Origin: a virus
Strand: one strand, 5' to 3'
Virus record (IMG/VR): IMGVR_UViG_3300018040_000021
Coordinates: 1-23,344 of that record
DNA length: 23,344 nucleotides
Part shown: one piece after another, positions 7,291 through 13,456 of the stretch
Layout: each line of letters begins with the position of its first letter
Position numbering within the stretch: the first letter of the stretch is position 1
Position numbers and translations under genes: made by a program
Notes under the pieces: generated by a model
Told to the model about the DNA's origin: nothing
Seen by the model: only the letters and a program-made list of their open reading frames with translations
The model's database searches: none

Positions 7291-7763
7291 ACTACCGGCC
7301 TCAATTCGTTCCGGCTCCCGCGCCTCAAGGCTTCCACGATGAAGAGTTCGTACACTACTTCGACGCCGTCTCCACTCCGGTTCTAGGTGCTGTTCTTGCG
7401 GCGGGCGCCACGCAAATGAACGTGACCCTCCAACTCGAGAACGACGCCGATTTCATCGCTCGCGGAATCAGGATAATCGGAACGGCGCGGTTTCAGTTCC
7501 GCGAACCCTTTGGAGATAAACTCCTGTCCGAAGACCTCCCCGCGACCCCTCCGGTCCTCAGGCACACGTATCAGGCGGGGGGCCTCGATCTCACACCTTC
7601 GGGAACTTTGGAGCTTCCCACGGTCCCGATTGAACCGGAAATCTTCTGCCCTGCCGGATCGGCCTTCCAGGTGAACATTTACAATCCCGCCGCGGTTCCC
7701 GCAAACGTGGCGGGGTTCATCGCCATTTTCGGAGTGAAACGCTATGCCAAGCCCTCCCACTGA
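7287..7763 (+). CDS. Single beta-sandwich structural protein, 158 aa
   Basis: GTG 7287 overlaps the upstream TGA as GTGA. An N-terminal Pro-rich segment (NYRPQFVPAPAPQGFHDEEF) leads into one domain: LQLENDADFIARGIRIIG, a long middle with acidic and Pro turns, then EIFCPAGSAFQVNIYNP and the closing strand GFIAIFGVKRY. The gene at 14256 is a clear paralogue in the N-terminal two thirds. It overlaps the next gene by 20 nt. I infer a virion component; the fold is not proven. Confidence 0.6.
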   Translation: MNYRPQFVPAPAPQGFHDEEFVHYFDAVSTPVLGAVLAAGATQMNVTLQLENDADFIARGIRIIGTARFQFREPFGDKLLSEDLPATPPVLRHTYQAGGLDLTPSGTLELPTVPIEPEIFCPAGSAFQVNIYNPAAVPANVAGFIAIFGVKRYAKPSH

Positions 7764-8664
7764 GCAATGGCGACACCAAGACTACGTGTTTTCGGCTCCC
7801 TCGCTTGCGGCCGGGGCGCTCTTACAGGCGATTCCGTTCCAACTCGACGCGGATTATCCCTTTGAGCTGCATGGGATCGCCGCGAGGGTACCGTACAACT
7901 CGACCGTGGGAGCGAACTTCGGGACTCAGGCTGGACTGAACCTTATCTCGATGCGGTGGTCCGGGCCTACTCAGAATTACCGGCAAGACGCGCTTGTACC
8001 CCTGCCCCTGTTGCTTGGTCCGTATTTCGGACAGGTGGGCAATCCCAGACCCGTCTACCCTGCGCAACGCTGGCCGCGCAGTGGCGTCATTAACCTGGAT
8101 CTGCAAAACAACGGGCCGAATACCATCACCGGGTTGCAAATCGTCTTTAGGGGCGTGAAGGTTGGACCCATGGGGTCTTGGAATACCTACACCTACCCCG
8201 CGAAGGTGACGCGAACGTTGCCGTTCTGGTATCCCTCGGGCGCCGGTCCTGCGATCCCTACGCTGACGCTTGGGGTCACCCAGAACCTTACCAATGTTCT
8301 TTTCACGCCCGATAACGACTCGGATTTCGTTCTGTGGTTCGGACAGGCGGGACCGGATACCGGCACATACGAAGTGTTTTTTACGATGAAAGACGACGGG
8401 TTCAAGCCCTACTCGAACGCCCCGGTTCATGCGGATATTCTGTTCGGGCGCTCCGGGTTCCCGGCTGCGTTTCCCGTGGGCGCGTCCTCCTACGTCGCTC
8501 CGGTAGGCCCTGGAGCCTCACAGCCGGGTCTGTTCGTGCCGGAAATCTACCTCCCGAAAAACAACCGCATGTTTTTTGACGTGCAACGAAGCGATGCGGC
8601 CTATGCGGGGGCGGGGAGCGTAACGTATCCTTTAACGCTCGGCGGAATGAAGGTGTTTTCATGA
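7744..8664 (+). CDS. Tandem beta-sandwich structural protein, 306 aa
   Basis: The frame begins inside the end of the preceding gene. Repeat 1 (about 10-150) has PFQLDADYPFELHGIAARV and closes with TITGLQIVFRGVKV; repeat 2 (about 170-306) has FTPDNDSDFVLWFGQAG and closes with PLTLGGMKVF. This two-fold repeat in about 300 residues is the size expected for a double jelly-roll capsid protein, though the fold is only inferred. Near its end, GLFVPEIYLPKNNRMF is encoded by a 47-bp segment that reappears, read in another frame, at 11735-11781. The next gene overlaps as ATGA. Confidence 0.55.
   Translation: MPSPPTEQWRHQDYVFSAPSLAAGALLQAIPFQLDADYPFELHGIAARVPYNSTVGANFGTQAGLNLISMRWSGPTQNYRQDALVPLPLLLGPYFGQVGNPRPVYPAQRWPRSGVINLDLQNNGPNTITGLQIVFRGVKVGPMGSWNTYTYPAKVTRTLPFWYPSGAGPAIPTLTLGVTQNLTNVLFTPDNDSDFVLWFGQAGPDTGTYEVFFTMKDDGFKPYSNAPVHADILFGRSGFPAAFPVGASSYVAPVGPGASQPGLFVPEIYLPKNNRMFFDVQRSDAAYAGAGSVTYPLTLGGMKVFS
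8529..8575 (+). repeat. 47-bp dispersed repeat, copy A (3' part of the tandem beta-sandwich gene)
   Basis: This segment encodes LFVPEIYLPKNNRMF in the host gene and is repeated with one mismatch at 11735-11781. Since it fits the beta-sandwich protein here, I take this as the donor copy. Confidence 0.85.
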
Positions 8665-8957
8665 CGCGCGCCGATGGCACTCAGACTACCCGGCCGTCTC
8701 AACAGGAGCGCTCCGCAACGCGGGCCGTCGATCTCTACAAAGGGATGGATACCGGACGCTTCGACCCGGAACGGTCGGACCACGTACACGGAAGGGCGGG
8801 GGCTCCGGCGTTGCTGTTCGACCGCATGAAGGGGGTTAAGGTTTTCGGGTGTGAGGCGTGCGTGTTCGGGGAGCGGTACGAGCATACCTGTGGACTGCCG
8901 GAGCCGGATGCACCAATCTTCACCTTCACGTACGCGGAACTGGAGGCGTCATGCTAG
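8661..8957 (+). CDS. Small Cys/His-containing protein, 98 aa
   Basis: It starts at ATG 8661 overlapping the previous TGA. The N-terminal half is polar and charged (TRADGTQTTRPSQQERSATR). The C-terminal half contains CEACVFGERYEHTCGL, a Cys-x2-Cys ... His-x-Cys arrangement that could bind zinc or form disulfides, then a Pro/acidic tail. Family is not recognised. Its place between two structural-type genes suggests a virion or assembly role. Confidence 0.55.
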   Translation: MTRADGTQTTRPSQQERSATRAVDLYKGMDTGRFDPERSDHVHGRAGAPALLFDRMKGVKVFGCEACVFGERYEHTCGLPEPDAPIFTFTYAELEASC

Positions 8958-9526
8958 GCCCTCTCTGGTTAGATCCTCTCATCCGGGCGACCTGGGGCCA
9001 GTACAACCCCTTGGTGCTGGCGCAACTCGATAGCCTGGTGGCGGAAGATTGCTACTCGCCCAAAATCTACCGCATCCCCGATCCTCAGACGGAAGTCGTG
9101 CCAGCGGGCGGCTATGTGGAGTTTGGCTTGCAAGTGACTCCCGGTTCCCTCCTCTATGGCTTCCTGGTACCGTGCAACCCCACAACCGGAGTACCGGCGG
9201 CGTTCACGTTTCAACTGGAAGACCTCAGCACGGGGCATGCGTTCTTCGATGAACCGATACCCTCGGTCCTGCTTGCCAACTACCATGCGGAAGTCTTAGA
9301 CCCCTACCAGGCACAAATGTCGTCGTTCTGGAACTTGCTGAACGCGGTGTACCCGGTGGTTGGCTCCGGTTTGTTCCGGGCTCAGATCCAAAGCACCGCC
9401 GCGGCGGGCTCGTCTCCGGTGAGAATCGAAATTGGGATTGGCGCTTTGCGACCGAAAAGGCGCGGGCCGAGCAGGAAGCCGAGCCGGAGCCGTTGCCCGT
9501 TGGAGGTGTCCGAATGTCGCAAATAG
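8951..9526 (+). CDS. Beta-rich structural protein, 191 aa
   Basis: ATG 8951 has GGAGGCG just upstream and overlaps the previous gene. After a helical N-terminus (PLWLDPLIRATWGQYNPLV) the protein has beta strands with a recurring pattern (VEFGLQVTPGSLLYGFLVP, FTFQLEDLSTGHAFFDEP, LFRAQIQS, VRIEIGIGALRP) and a basic tail (RPKRRGPSRKPSRSR). It belongs by composition and position with the beta-sandwich group, but similarity to the 7287 family is weaker. The 3' end overlaps the next gene by 13 nt. Confidence 0.55.
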   Translation: MLGPLWLDPLIRATWGQYNPLVLAQLDSLVAEDCYSPKIYRIPDPQTEVVPAGGYVEFGLQVTPGSLLYGFLVPCNPTTGVPAAFTFQLEDLSTGHAFFDEPIPSVLLANYHAEVLDPYQAQMSSFWNLLNAVYPVVGSGLFRAQIQSTAAAGSSPVRIEIGIGALRPKRRGPSRKPSRSRCPLEVSECRK

Positions 9527-10113
9527 CCTCGAATCGCACTGGTGCCGCGCCGCGCCTAGTGACCGGACCTGAAGCCGTCAAGCAGATGCACTCCCGTAAC
9601 CAGACAGAGCAACGGCGGGATCAATGGCCGTATCCCTGGCTCTGCCCTCCCGAGTCGGCCTTCCCGGTTTTCCGGCAAGACGTCATCGTGGCGCCCGCCG
9701 TAAACGCCTTAACCGAGGTTTTGGAATACACCGTACCATCGGGGTTTCAGTTCTGCTTGGAGGCGATTGTTCAGATGTACTCCGGCTCAGGTTACGTTCC
9801 TGGAGATGGGGACATTCAATGGACACTGGACGTGGACGCGCCTATCGGGGTGGCATCGCTTGAAGGCTTCCCCCTGGCCGGCCTGAACTTGATTTACACG
9901 CCCCTCGGCGGCTTCACGGGAACGGCGGCGGCGGGCGGGATCGTAAGCCCGTGGAAGTTCCCGAAGCCGTTTATTCTGAAACCCAATCAGGTTTTGCGGT
10001 CCAAAGTTTTCCTTCCGACTTTGAATCCCCTGTCGGCGGCTCCGAATGCGATCTCGGCCGGTTTCCCCAATCTGTTCATTTCGGTGTTTTCGGGGTTCAC
10101 ATACCCAGTGTAG
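9514..10113 (+). CDS. Beta-rich structural protein, 199 aa
   Basis: ATG 9514 is preferred over an upstream TTG because GGAGGTG lies just upstream. The first 45 residues are polar (QIASNRTGAAPRLV), followed by a single beta domain: TEVLEYTVPSGFQFCLEAIV, IQWTLDVDAP, FILKPNQVLRSKVFLP, and the closing strand LFISVFSGFTYPV. The pattern resembles a jelly-roll minor capsid or spike-base protein. It is the last of the beta-rich run that began at 6337. Confidence 0.55.
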   Translation: MSQIASNRTGAAPRLVTGPEAVKQMHSRNQTEQRRDQWPYPWLCPPESAFPVFRQDVIVAPAVNALTEVLEYTVPSGFQFCLEAIVQMYSGSGYVPGDGDIQWTLDVDAPIGVASLEGFPLAGLNLIYTPLGGFTGTAAAGGIVSPWKFPKPFILKPNQVLRSKVFLPTLNPLSAAPNAISAGFPNLFISVFSGFTYPV

Positions 10114-10121
10114 GAGGTTTT

Positions 10122-10484
10122 ATGGCTCGGTTGACCAAAGCGGACAGACGGAGGGCGGCATTGAAGGGATGGCGGAACCGGAAACGCGCGAATCCTCGCC
10201 GCAAGCCTGGCAGTCGGCGTTCGACGGGCCGTAGCGTGCCTTCGTCCGGGTGGAGTTCGGCGGCGCATCAGCGTGCGGTGTGGGATCTCGGTAGACAACT
10301 TCGGTTCCGCGATTCGTCGCTCTCTAAAGAGCAATCGTGGAAGTTGGCGGCGAAAGAACTTGAAGCCCCTGAACGCGAGAGATTTCCGAGACATTTTCAG
10401 AATCCTCCCTCTGGCTTCATCCCCTGCAAGGCTGTGAAGATCACCCGGAATGGTGGCAAAGTAGAGGTACGAATCAGGAAATGA
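10122..10484 (+). CDS. Basic protein ending in the repeated RNPP-type module, 120 aa
   Basis: ATG 10122 follows an excellent ribosome binding site (AGGAGGT). Residues 1-50 are strongly basic (MARLTKADRRRAALKGWRNR) and could bind nucleic acid. Residues about 50-90 are a likely helical unit (HQRAVWDLGRQLRFRDS). The last 27 residues, from NPPSGFIPCKAV to VEVRIRK, are the same module that ends the genes at 10856 and 11158 and are encoded by an 84-bp repeat. The stop overlaps the next ATG. Function is unknown. Confidence 0.65.
   Translation: MARLTKADRRRAALKGWRNRKRANPRRKPGSRRSTGRSVPSSGWSSAAHQRAVWDLGRQLRFRDSSLSKEQSWKLAAKELEAPERERFPRHFQNPPSGFIPCKAVKITRNGGKVEVRIRK
10401..10484 (+). repeat. 84-bp C-terminal module repeat, copy 1
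   Basis: Identical over all 84 bp to 11078-11161. It runs from an Asn-Pro-Pro codon triplet to the stop codon and overlaps the next start, so the repeat carries coding end, stop and coupling signal together. Confidence 0.95.
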
Positions 10485-10711
10485 AACTAGCGATTCATCT
10501 GCGGCCGCACTTTTTCAAGGGAAGGATTGCCTCATACCACCTTTTTGCTGAACTGGTGGGGGACGGCCTTTCAATCGCCTTGAACGGTAGCGATGAGTAC
10601 GGGACTACGGTTGGTGTTGAGGATGCGGATACCCTAATGCGGCTTACGGGGCAACAAATCACCTTGCTGCCTCTCGTTGCTTGCGATTCTGTAGGAACAC
10701 CCACGGTATGA
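10481..10711 (+). CDS. Small hypothetical protein, 76 aa
   Basis: It is coupled by ATGA to the previous gene and again to the next. The sequence is a mix of beta strands and helices (KLAIHLRPHFFKGRIASYHL, LVGDGLSIALNGSDEYGT, VEDADTLMRLTGQQITLLP). No motif is recognised. Placement in an accessory cluster of small genes suggests host-takeover or virion accessory function, but this is weak inference. Confidence 0.55.
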   Translation: MKLAIHLRPHFFKGRIASYHLFAELVGDGLSIALNGSDEYGTTVGVEDADTLMRLTGQQITLLPLVACDSVGTPTV

Positions 10712-10866
10712 CGCCTCATAGGGAACTATGGACAGGGCCAGTAAGCCTCGCGGATTTACGCAACGATCCGGGCATAAAACAGGCGCTTGAGCGGGTGATT
10801 GCAACGGGCGGCTACGTTCCCGCATCGGAGAGGTTTGGAGTAAAGCGGTACGCCAATGGCTGCTAA
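10708..10866 (+). CDS. Small hypothetical protein, 52 aa
   Basis: ATG 10708 overlaps the previous TGA; the end overlaps the next gene by 11 nt. The product is short and helical (LADLRNDPGIKQALERVIAT) with the end FGVKRYANGC. The FGVKRY string matches the closing strand of the beta-sandwich protein at 7287, but over too few residues to claim relationship. Function is unknown. Confidence 0.5.
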   Translation: MTPHRELWTGPVSLADLRNDPGIKQALERVIATGGYVPASERFGVKRYANGC

Positions 10867-11161
10867 AAGCGGTGCTGGGCAGGTCGTTACTCGCGCTTTT
10901 GAGATCACAGATCGGGATGGCATGTTCGCTTGGGTGGTCCGTCGTACCGATGGGAAATACGCACTAGCGGCGCATACCGATGTTTCTGAGGGAGACGCTT
11001 TAGAAGATGCGGTGGTAGAAGGGACGGTCTGGCATAAACGGCTTGCCGCTGTGCGGCGCGAGGTTGGAATGAAGCGCAATCCTCCCTCTGGCTTCATCCC
11101 CTGCAAGGCTGTGAAGATCACCCGGAATGGTGGCAAAGTAGAGGTACGAATCAGGAAATGA
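10856..11161 (+). CDS. Small protein ending in the repeated RNPP module, 101 aa
   Basis: ATG 10856 lies inside the preceding gene's end. Residues 1-70 make a compact alpha/beta unit (VVTRAFEITDRDGMFAWVVR, YALAAHTDVSEGDALEDAV). After MKRNPP begins the 27-residue module (GFIPCKAVKITRNGG, VEVRIRK) shared with two neighbours. The module thus joins a different N-terminal unit in each gene. It is coupled to the next gene by ATGATG. Confidence 0.65.
   Translation: MAAKSGAGQVVTRAFEITDRDGMFAWVVRRTDGKYALAAHTDVSEGDALEDAVVEGTVWHKRLAAVRREVGMKRNPPSGFIPCKAVKITRNGGKVEVRIRK
11078..11161 (+). repeat. 84-bp C-terminal module repeat, copy 2
   Basis: All 84 bp match copy 1; the identity with copy 3 extends upstream to cover AAGCGC as well, so copies 2 and 3 share the longer KRNPP start. 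Confidence 0.95.
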
Positions 11162-11448
11162 TGCCTCAAGCACAATCCGGTGAGCAAGGCTCGGCGGTGA
11201 CTGGGGCTCGTGGCACATTCAGAAGCGCCAAACCACGGACTGTCGGGTCCCTGGTGCACGACTTCAAAGGCAACACTTGGAGAGTCGTTACGGAGCCGGT
11301 TTTAGTGTCCGGTTTCAACGGCTCCTCGTGGTACGAATTCCACGTGGAGCGTGAGCCAAAGCGCAATCCTCCCTCTGGCTTCATCCCCTGCAAGGCTGTG
11401 AAGATCACCCGGAATGGTGGCAAAGTAGAGGTACGGATTCGCAAGTGA
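11158..11448 (+). CDS. Small protein ending in the repeated RNPP module, 96 aa
   Basis: The start is ATG 11158 or 11161 (tandem ATGATG overlapping the upstream stop). Residues about 20-67 (FRSAKPRTVGSLVHDFKGNT, WRVVTEPVLVSGFNGSSWYE) resemble a small beta unit. The final module (from KRNPP on) equals that of the two preceding module-bearing genes at the protein level; its last 14 nt differ from copies 1 and 2 only by synonymous changes plus the last Lys codon. Confidence 0.6.
   Translation: MMPQAQSGEQGSAVTGARGTFRSAKPRTVGSLVHDFKGNTWRVVTEPVLVSGFNGSSWYEFHVEREPKRNPPSGFIPCKAVKITRNGGKVEVRIRK
11365..11448 (+). repeat. 84-bp C-terminal module repeat, copy 3
   Basis: The first roughly 70 bp are identical to copies 1 and 2. 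The last 14 bp carry five substitutions that leave the encoded RIRK and the stop unchanged, indicating selection on the peptide or a conversion boundary. Confidence 0.95.
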
Positions 11449-11458
11449 GGTAACGAAT

Positions 11459-11785
11459 ATGTCTTGGTCGGTATCGGCGGTAGGCAAGGCTTCGGCGGTC
11501 GCGGCGGCGGTTGAAAAGCAGTTTTCGGATATGGCGGCGTACCCATGCCCGGAGCCGGAAGAGACAGCGAAGCAGCACGCGCGGCAAGCTCTCGGCGCAT
11601 TGTTGGCGGGGCATACCAGCGCGGATTTGGCTGTGAAGGTTGCGGCTAGCGGTTCGCAGAATCGCGCCACGGGGCAACCCGGCGTTTGCAATACGTTCAA
11701 CGTCAGCCTCGATCTTCTTTACGGTTTCGTGGAATCTGTTCGTGCCGGGAATCTACCTCCCGAAAAACAACCGCATGTTTTATAA
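11459..11785 (+). CDS. Small phage-type protein with a copied, out-of-frame C-terminal end, 108 aa
   Basis: ATG 11459 has GAGGTAACG upstream. Residues 1-92 form a recognisable type of small phage protein: MSWSVSAVGKASAVAAAV, a helix with PEPEETAKQHARQAL, then strands (DLAVKVAASGSQNR, FNVSLDLLYGF). Similar small proteins occur in other phages, where the end is near this last strand. Here the last 17 residues (SVRAGNLPPEKQPHVL) come from the 47-bp repeat shared with the gene at 7744, but read in a different frame. The current C-terminus is therefore a new sequence created by insertion or illegitimate recombination. Function is unknown. Confidence 0.6.
   Translation: MSWSVSAVGKASAVAAAVEKQFSDMAAYPCPEPEETAKQHARQALGALLAGHTSADLAVKVAASGSQNRATGQPGVCNTFNVSLDLLYGFVESVRAGNLPPEKQPHVL
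11735..11781 (+). repeat. 47-bp dispersed repeat, copy B (3' end of the gene at 11459)
   Basis: It matches 8529-8575 at all but one position. The host gene reads it in a frame different from the one used by the beta-sandwich gene and stops directly after it. Confidence 0.85.
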
Positions 11786-11833
11786 CCCGGAACAAGGGCA
11801 GGGTGGAAATCAGAATCAAACGGCGGTAGGCCC

Positions 11834-12331
11834 ATGCGCCTGGTGGTCGTCACTCCCTTTCAGCGCAATCTGACAGACCGGGCGCAACGCTACAGAGCTA
11901 ACCGGGAAGCTCCCCAAGGCCCAAAACACTGCGTATTCTGCGGCGCAACCAAAAAACTCATGGTGGGCCATTTGGACGGCCACGAATCGCATAACGAGCC
12001 GGAAAACCTGGCCTGGACATGCCGGCCCTGCAATACCTACCATGGGAACGCGCTAAAGAAGGCGCGGATGGGCAAGAGAACCCGCCAGTTCAATCCAACG
12101 AGGTCCGGGGGCGCTCAAAGCCTCGGGGAGTGGATGCAAGCCGTTGGAGCGATCCGCCCTCATCAGTACTCATATCGCAATGCGGACTTGGCGGCTGGTT
12201 CCACCATGAAGACCTCGGATGCGGTTGCCATGATCCGGGCTACGCCTCAGTACAAGCGGCAAGAATTTGCGGCGCAACTTGGAAAGCACAAGGGCGGGCG
12301 GCGCGGCGGGGGTTCGGAAGTGCTTTTCTAG
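11834..12331 (+). CDS. HNH-type zinc-finger protein, 165 aa
   Basis: Residues 33-70 carry C33-x2-C36, H46 with H50/H53, N58-L, then C63-x2-C66-N67, the layout of the zinc-binding HNH/WHH-like fold (CVFCGATKK, GHLDGHESHNEPENLAW, CRPCN). Such phage proteins are DNA-binding or nicking endonucleases, often near packaging or as homing enzymes; the catalytic His assignment is not certain here. The N-terminus is basic and the C-terminal half (SLGEWMQAVGA, KTSDAVAMIRATPQYKRQEF) is helical and basic. The ribosome binding site is weak. The next feature is the promoter of a noncoding RNA. Confidence 0.65.
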   Translation: MRLVVVTPFQRNLTDRAQRYRANREAPQGPKHCVFCGATKKLMVGHLDGHESHNEPENLAWTCRPCNTYHGNALKKARMGKRTRQFNPTRSGGAQSLGEWMQAVGAIRPHQYSYRNADLAAGSTMKTSDAVAMIRATPQYKRQEFAAQLGKHKGGRRGGGSEVLF

Positions 12332-12343
12332 CCCTGCTGGTAC

Positions 12344-12373
12344 TTGCGCGTTTTATTGATTTAGGCGTATAAT
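12344..12373 (+). promoter_or_regulatory. Promoter P1 (ACTTGCGC class) for the structured RNA
   Basis: -35 TTGCGC at 12344-12349, 18-bp spacer, -10 TATAAT at 12368-12373. The upstream stretch TAGCCCTG-TGGTACTTGCGC is shared with the promoter at 12760. Predicted transcription start is near 12380. Confidence 0.8.
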
Positions 12374-12379
12374 CTTCAA

Positions 12380-12725
12380 TCAGGGGAGAACGGCACGATA
12401 TGAGCATATCCGGCGCGCGGTTTCGCGGTAACTCCGGTGGACACATAGGCCGCCCCATCCTTTTAACCGCAGTCCTGATGAAGCACCCGGTAGACTCTGG
12501 CAATGCCCGGTGTGGAGGGCAAGGTTAAGGCGTGCGGCTGAACTTTGGGCGCTGGTTCGCCGGGTAGGGCTCGGTGATGCGGTCCTGACGCACGAAGCGA
12601 GGTGGACGCCGGTGATGTTAGCCGGATGCCGCAATAGGCGAGCCGTGTGGTTGTGGCGGCTCGGCTGAACGCCCGCACAGACCGGAAAGCGGGCCGGGGA
12701 ATAACAGAGAGTTCCCTGGCCTCGC
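12380..12725 (+). ncRNA. Structured noncoding RNA candidate, about 345 nt
   Basis: The region follows a consensus promoter and lacks a convincing gene. Visible stems: CCTTTTAACC 12459-12468 with GGTTAAGG 12523-12530 (bulged); GAGCCG 12640-12645 with CGGCTC 12657-12662; GCCCGC 12671-12676 with GCGGGC 12689-12694; CCGGGGAA 12694-12701 with TTCCCTGG 12712-12719. The 5' end CAGGGGA (12381-12387) can alternatively pair with TTCCCTG (12712-12718), bracketing the whole molecule. I see no RNase P, tmRNA, 6S or hammerhead core. A 42-codon frame (ATG 12400 to TAA 12528) lies inside with a poorly spaced AGGGGAG; it resembles no protein I know, so I treat it as secondary. Possible roles include packaging RNA, regulator or host-RNA decoy. 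Confidence 0.5.
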
Positions 12726-12759
12726 TCCTCATTTTCCTGCTATCTAGCCCTGGTGGTAC

Positions 12760-12789
12760 TTGCGCTTTCAGGGAGTGCGGACCTATAAT
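12760..12789 (+). promoter_or_regulatory. Promoter P2 (ACTTGCGC class), leaderless
   Basis: -35 TTGCGC 12760-12765, 18-bp spacer, -10 TATAAT 12784-12789. The next ATG (12797) is 7 nt after the -10 element, at the expected transcription start. Confidence 0.8.
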
Positions 12790-12796
12790 CGCTCCT

Positions 12797-13018
12797 ATGA
12801 CAATGACGATTACGAGCACTTCCAAGGTGGTGACGTTGGACGGCGTTCAATGTCGCGTCTGGGAAGGCTCCACGGAGCGCGGGGTGAAGGTGCATTGCTT
12901 CATCCCGCGCGTGGCGGTTCGGAATGGCCTCGATACCGCACAGTTTGAAGCGGAGTTACAGGAGCAAGCCGTACCCTCGCCGGAAGTCGAAGCAATCCCG
13001 TTAAGGATGATCCTCTGA
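12797..13018 (+). CDS. Small hypothetical protein, 73 aa (leaderless)
   Basis: ATG 12797 is chosen because the -10 TATAAT ends only 7 nt upstream and no Shine-Dalgarno is present; a second ATG follows two codons later. The product has beta strands at the start (TMTITSTSKVVTLDGVQCRV, GVKVHCFIPRVAV) and an acidic helix (TAQFEAELQEQAV) at the end. Family is unknown. The stop overlaps the next small frame as TGATG. Confidence 0.6.
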   Translation: MTMTITSTSKVVTLDGVQCRVWEGSTERGVKVHCFIPRVAVRNGLDTAQFEAELQEQAVPSPEVEAIPLRMIL

Positions 13019-13077
13019 TGGGCTTCGTGCGGTGTCCTACTTGCGCCGTTGCGAAGTCGCGGAGTAAAGCGGCATGA
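13018..13077 (+). CDS. Possible 19-aa Cys-x2-Cys peptide
   Basis: The frame starts at ATG 13018 in the upstream stop (TGATG) and ends in TGA 13075-13077 overlapping the next ATG. The peptide MGFVRCPTCAVAKSRSKAA has CPTC and a basic tail. Being bounded by coupling overlaps on both sides supports translation, but the same bases contain a degenerate ACTTGCGC-N18-TAAAGC promoter-like string, so the frame might be a by-product of a regulatory site. Confidence 0.35.
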   Translation: MGFVRCPTCAVAKSRSKAA

Positions 13078-13349
13078 ACAGCCAAGTATCAATGGAGTTT
13101 GCCGAATGGCTCTCCTACCACCTGACGGACGATCAGCTAGAGCGCATGTACGATTCAAGCATGGGGGCGCTGTTTCGGCTGTGGGAAACCGATCAGGCGG
13201 CGGCGCTGGCTCTCCTTGAAAAGTGGAAGGCAGAGGATACGGCGATAGAGGCCGTGGCGGACGAATTGGGTGCGCGGTACAAACTGAACATCTTGAGCGA
13301 GATCAGGCGGTTTGAGCCTCCATCGGCGCGAAGAGTGCGGACGCATTGA
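13074..13349 (+). CDS. Small acidic helical protein, 91 aa
   Basis: ATG 13074 overlaps the previous TGA. The product is mostly alpha helical (EFAEWLSYHLTDDQLERMYD, AAALALLEKWKAEDTAIEAV, KLNILSEIRRF) with a short basic end. No motif is recognised. It lies in a set of small accessory genes between the RNA and the first adhesin gene. Confidence 0.55.
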   Translation: MNSQVSMEFAEWLSYHLTDDQLERMYDSSMGALFRLWETDQAAALALLEKWKAEDTAIEAVADELGARYKLNILSEIRRFEPPSARRVRTH

Positions 13350-13368
13350 GTATGGCGGCGAGGGGTAC

Positions 13369-13452
13369 ATGATCCATGAGCTTGAAATGATTCTTTTGGT
13401 CGGCTCGTTTTCTTTGCTCATGGTCATACTCTTTGGCCGGAGACGGCGATAA
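13369..13452 (+). CDS. Tiny single-pass membrane peptide, 27 aa
   Basis: ATG 13369 has GAGGGG immediately upstream. The peptide is one hydrophobic helix (MILLVGSFSLLMVILFG) between an acidic start (MIHELE) and RRRR. This topology (acidic out, basic in) is typical of small phage membrane peptides such as toxin-like or holin-regulator peptides; function is not known. Confidence 0.5.
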   Translation: MIHELEMILLVGSFSLLMVILFGRRRR

Positions 13453-13456
13453 TCCC

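Noticed and set aside
12474-12520. CTGATGA followed by a GC-rich arm, resembling a hammerhead ribozyme core
   Set aside because: The possible stem II has an internal mismatch and no GAAA follows at the required place, so the catalytic core is incomplete.
12400-12528. 42-codon frame inside the RNA candidate
   Set aside because: The ribosome site is too far from the ATG and the peptide does not look like a natural protein; kept only as an alternative within the RNA entry.
12647-12796. In-frame N-terminal extension of the 12797 gene starting at GTG 12647
   Set aside because: It runs through the stable hairpins of the RNA candidate and the promoter, and the TATAAT placement supports ATG 12797.
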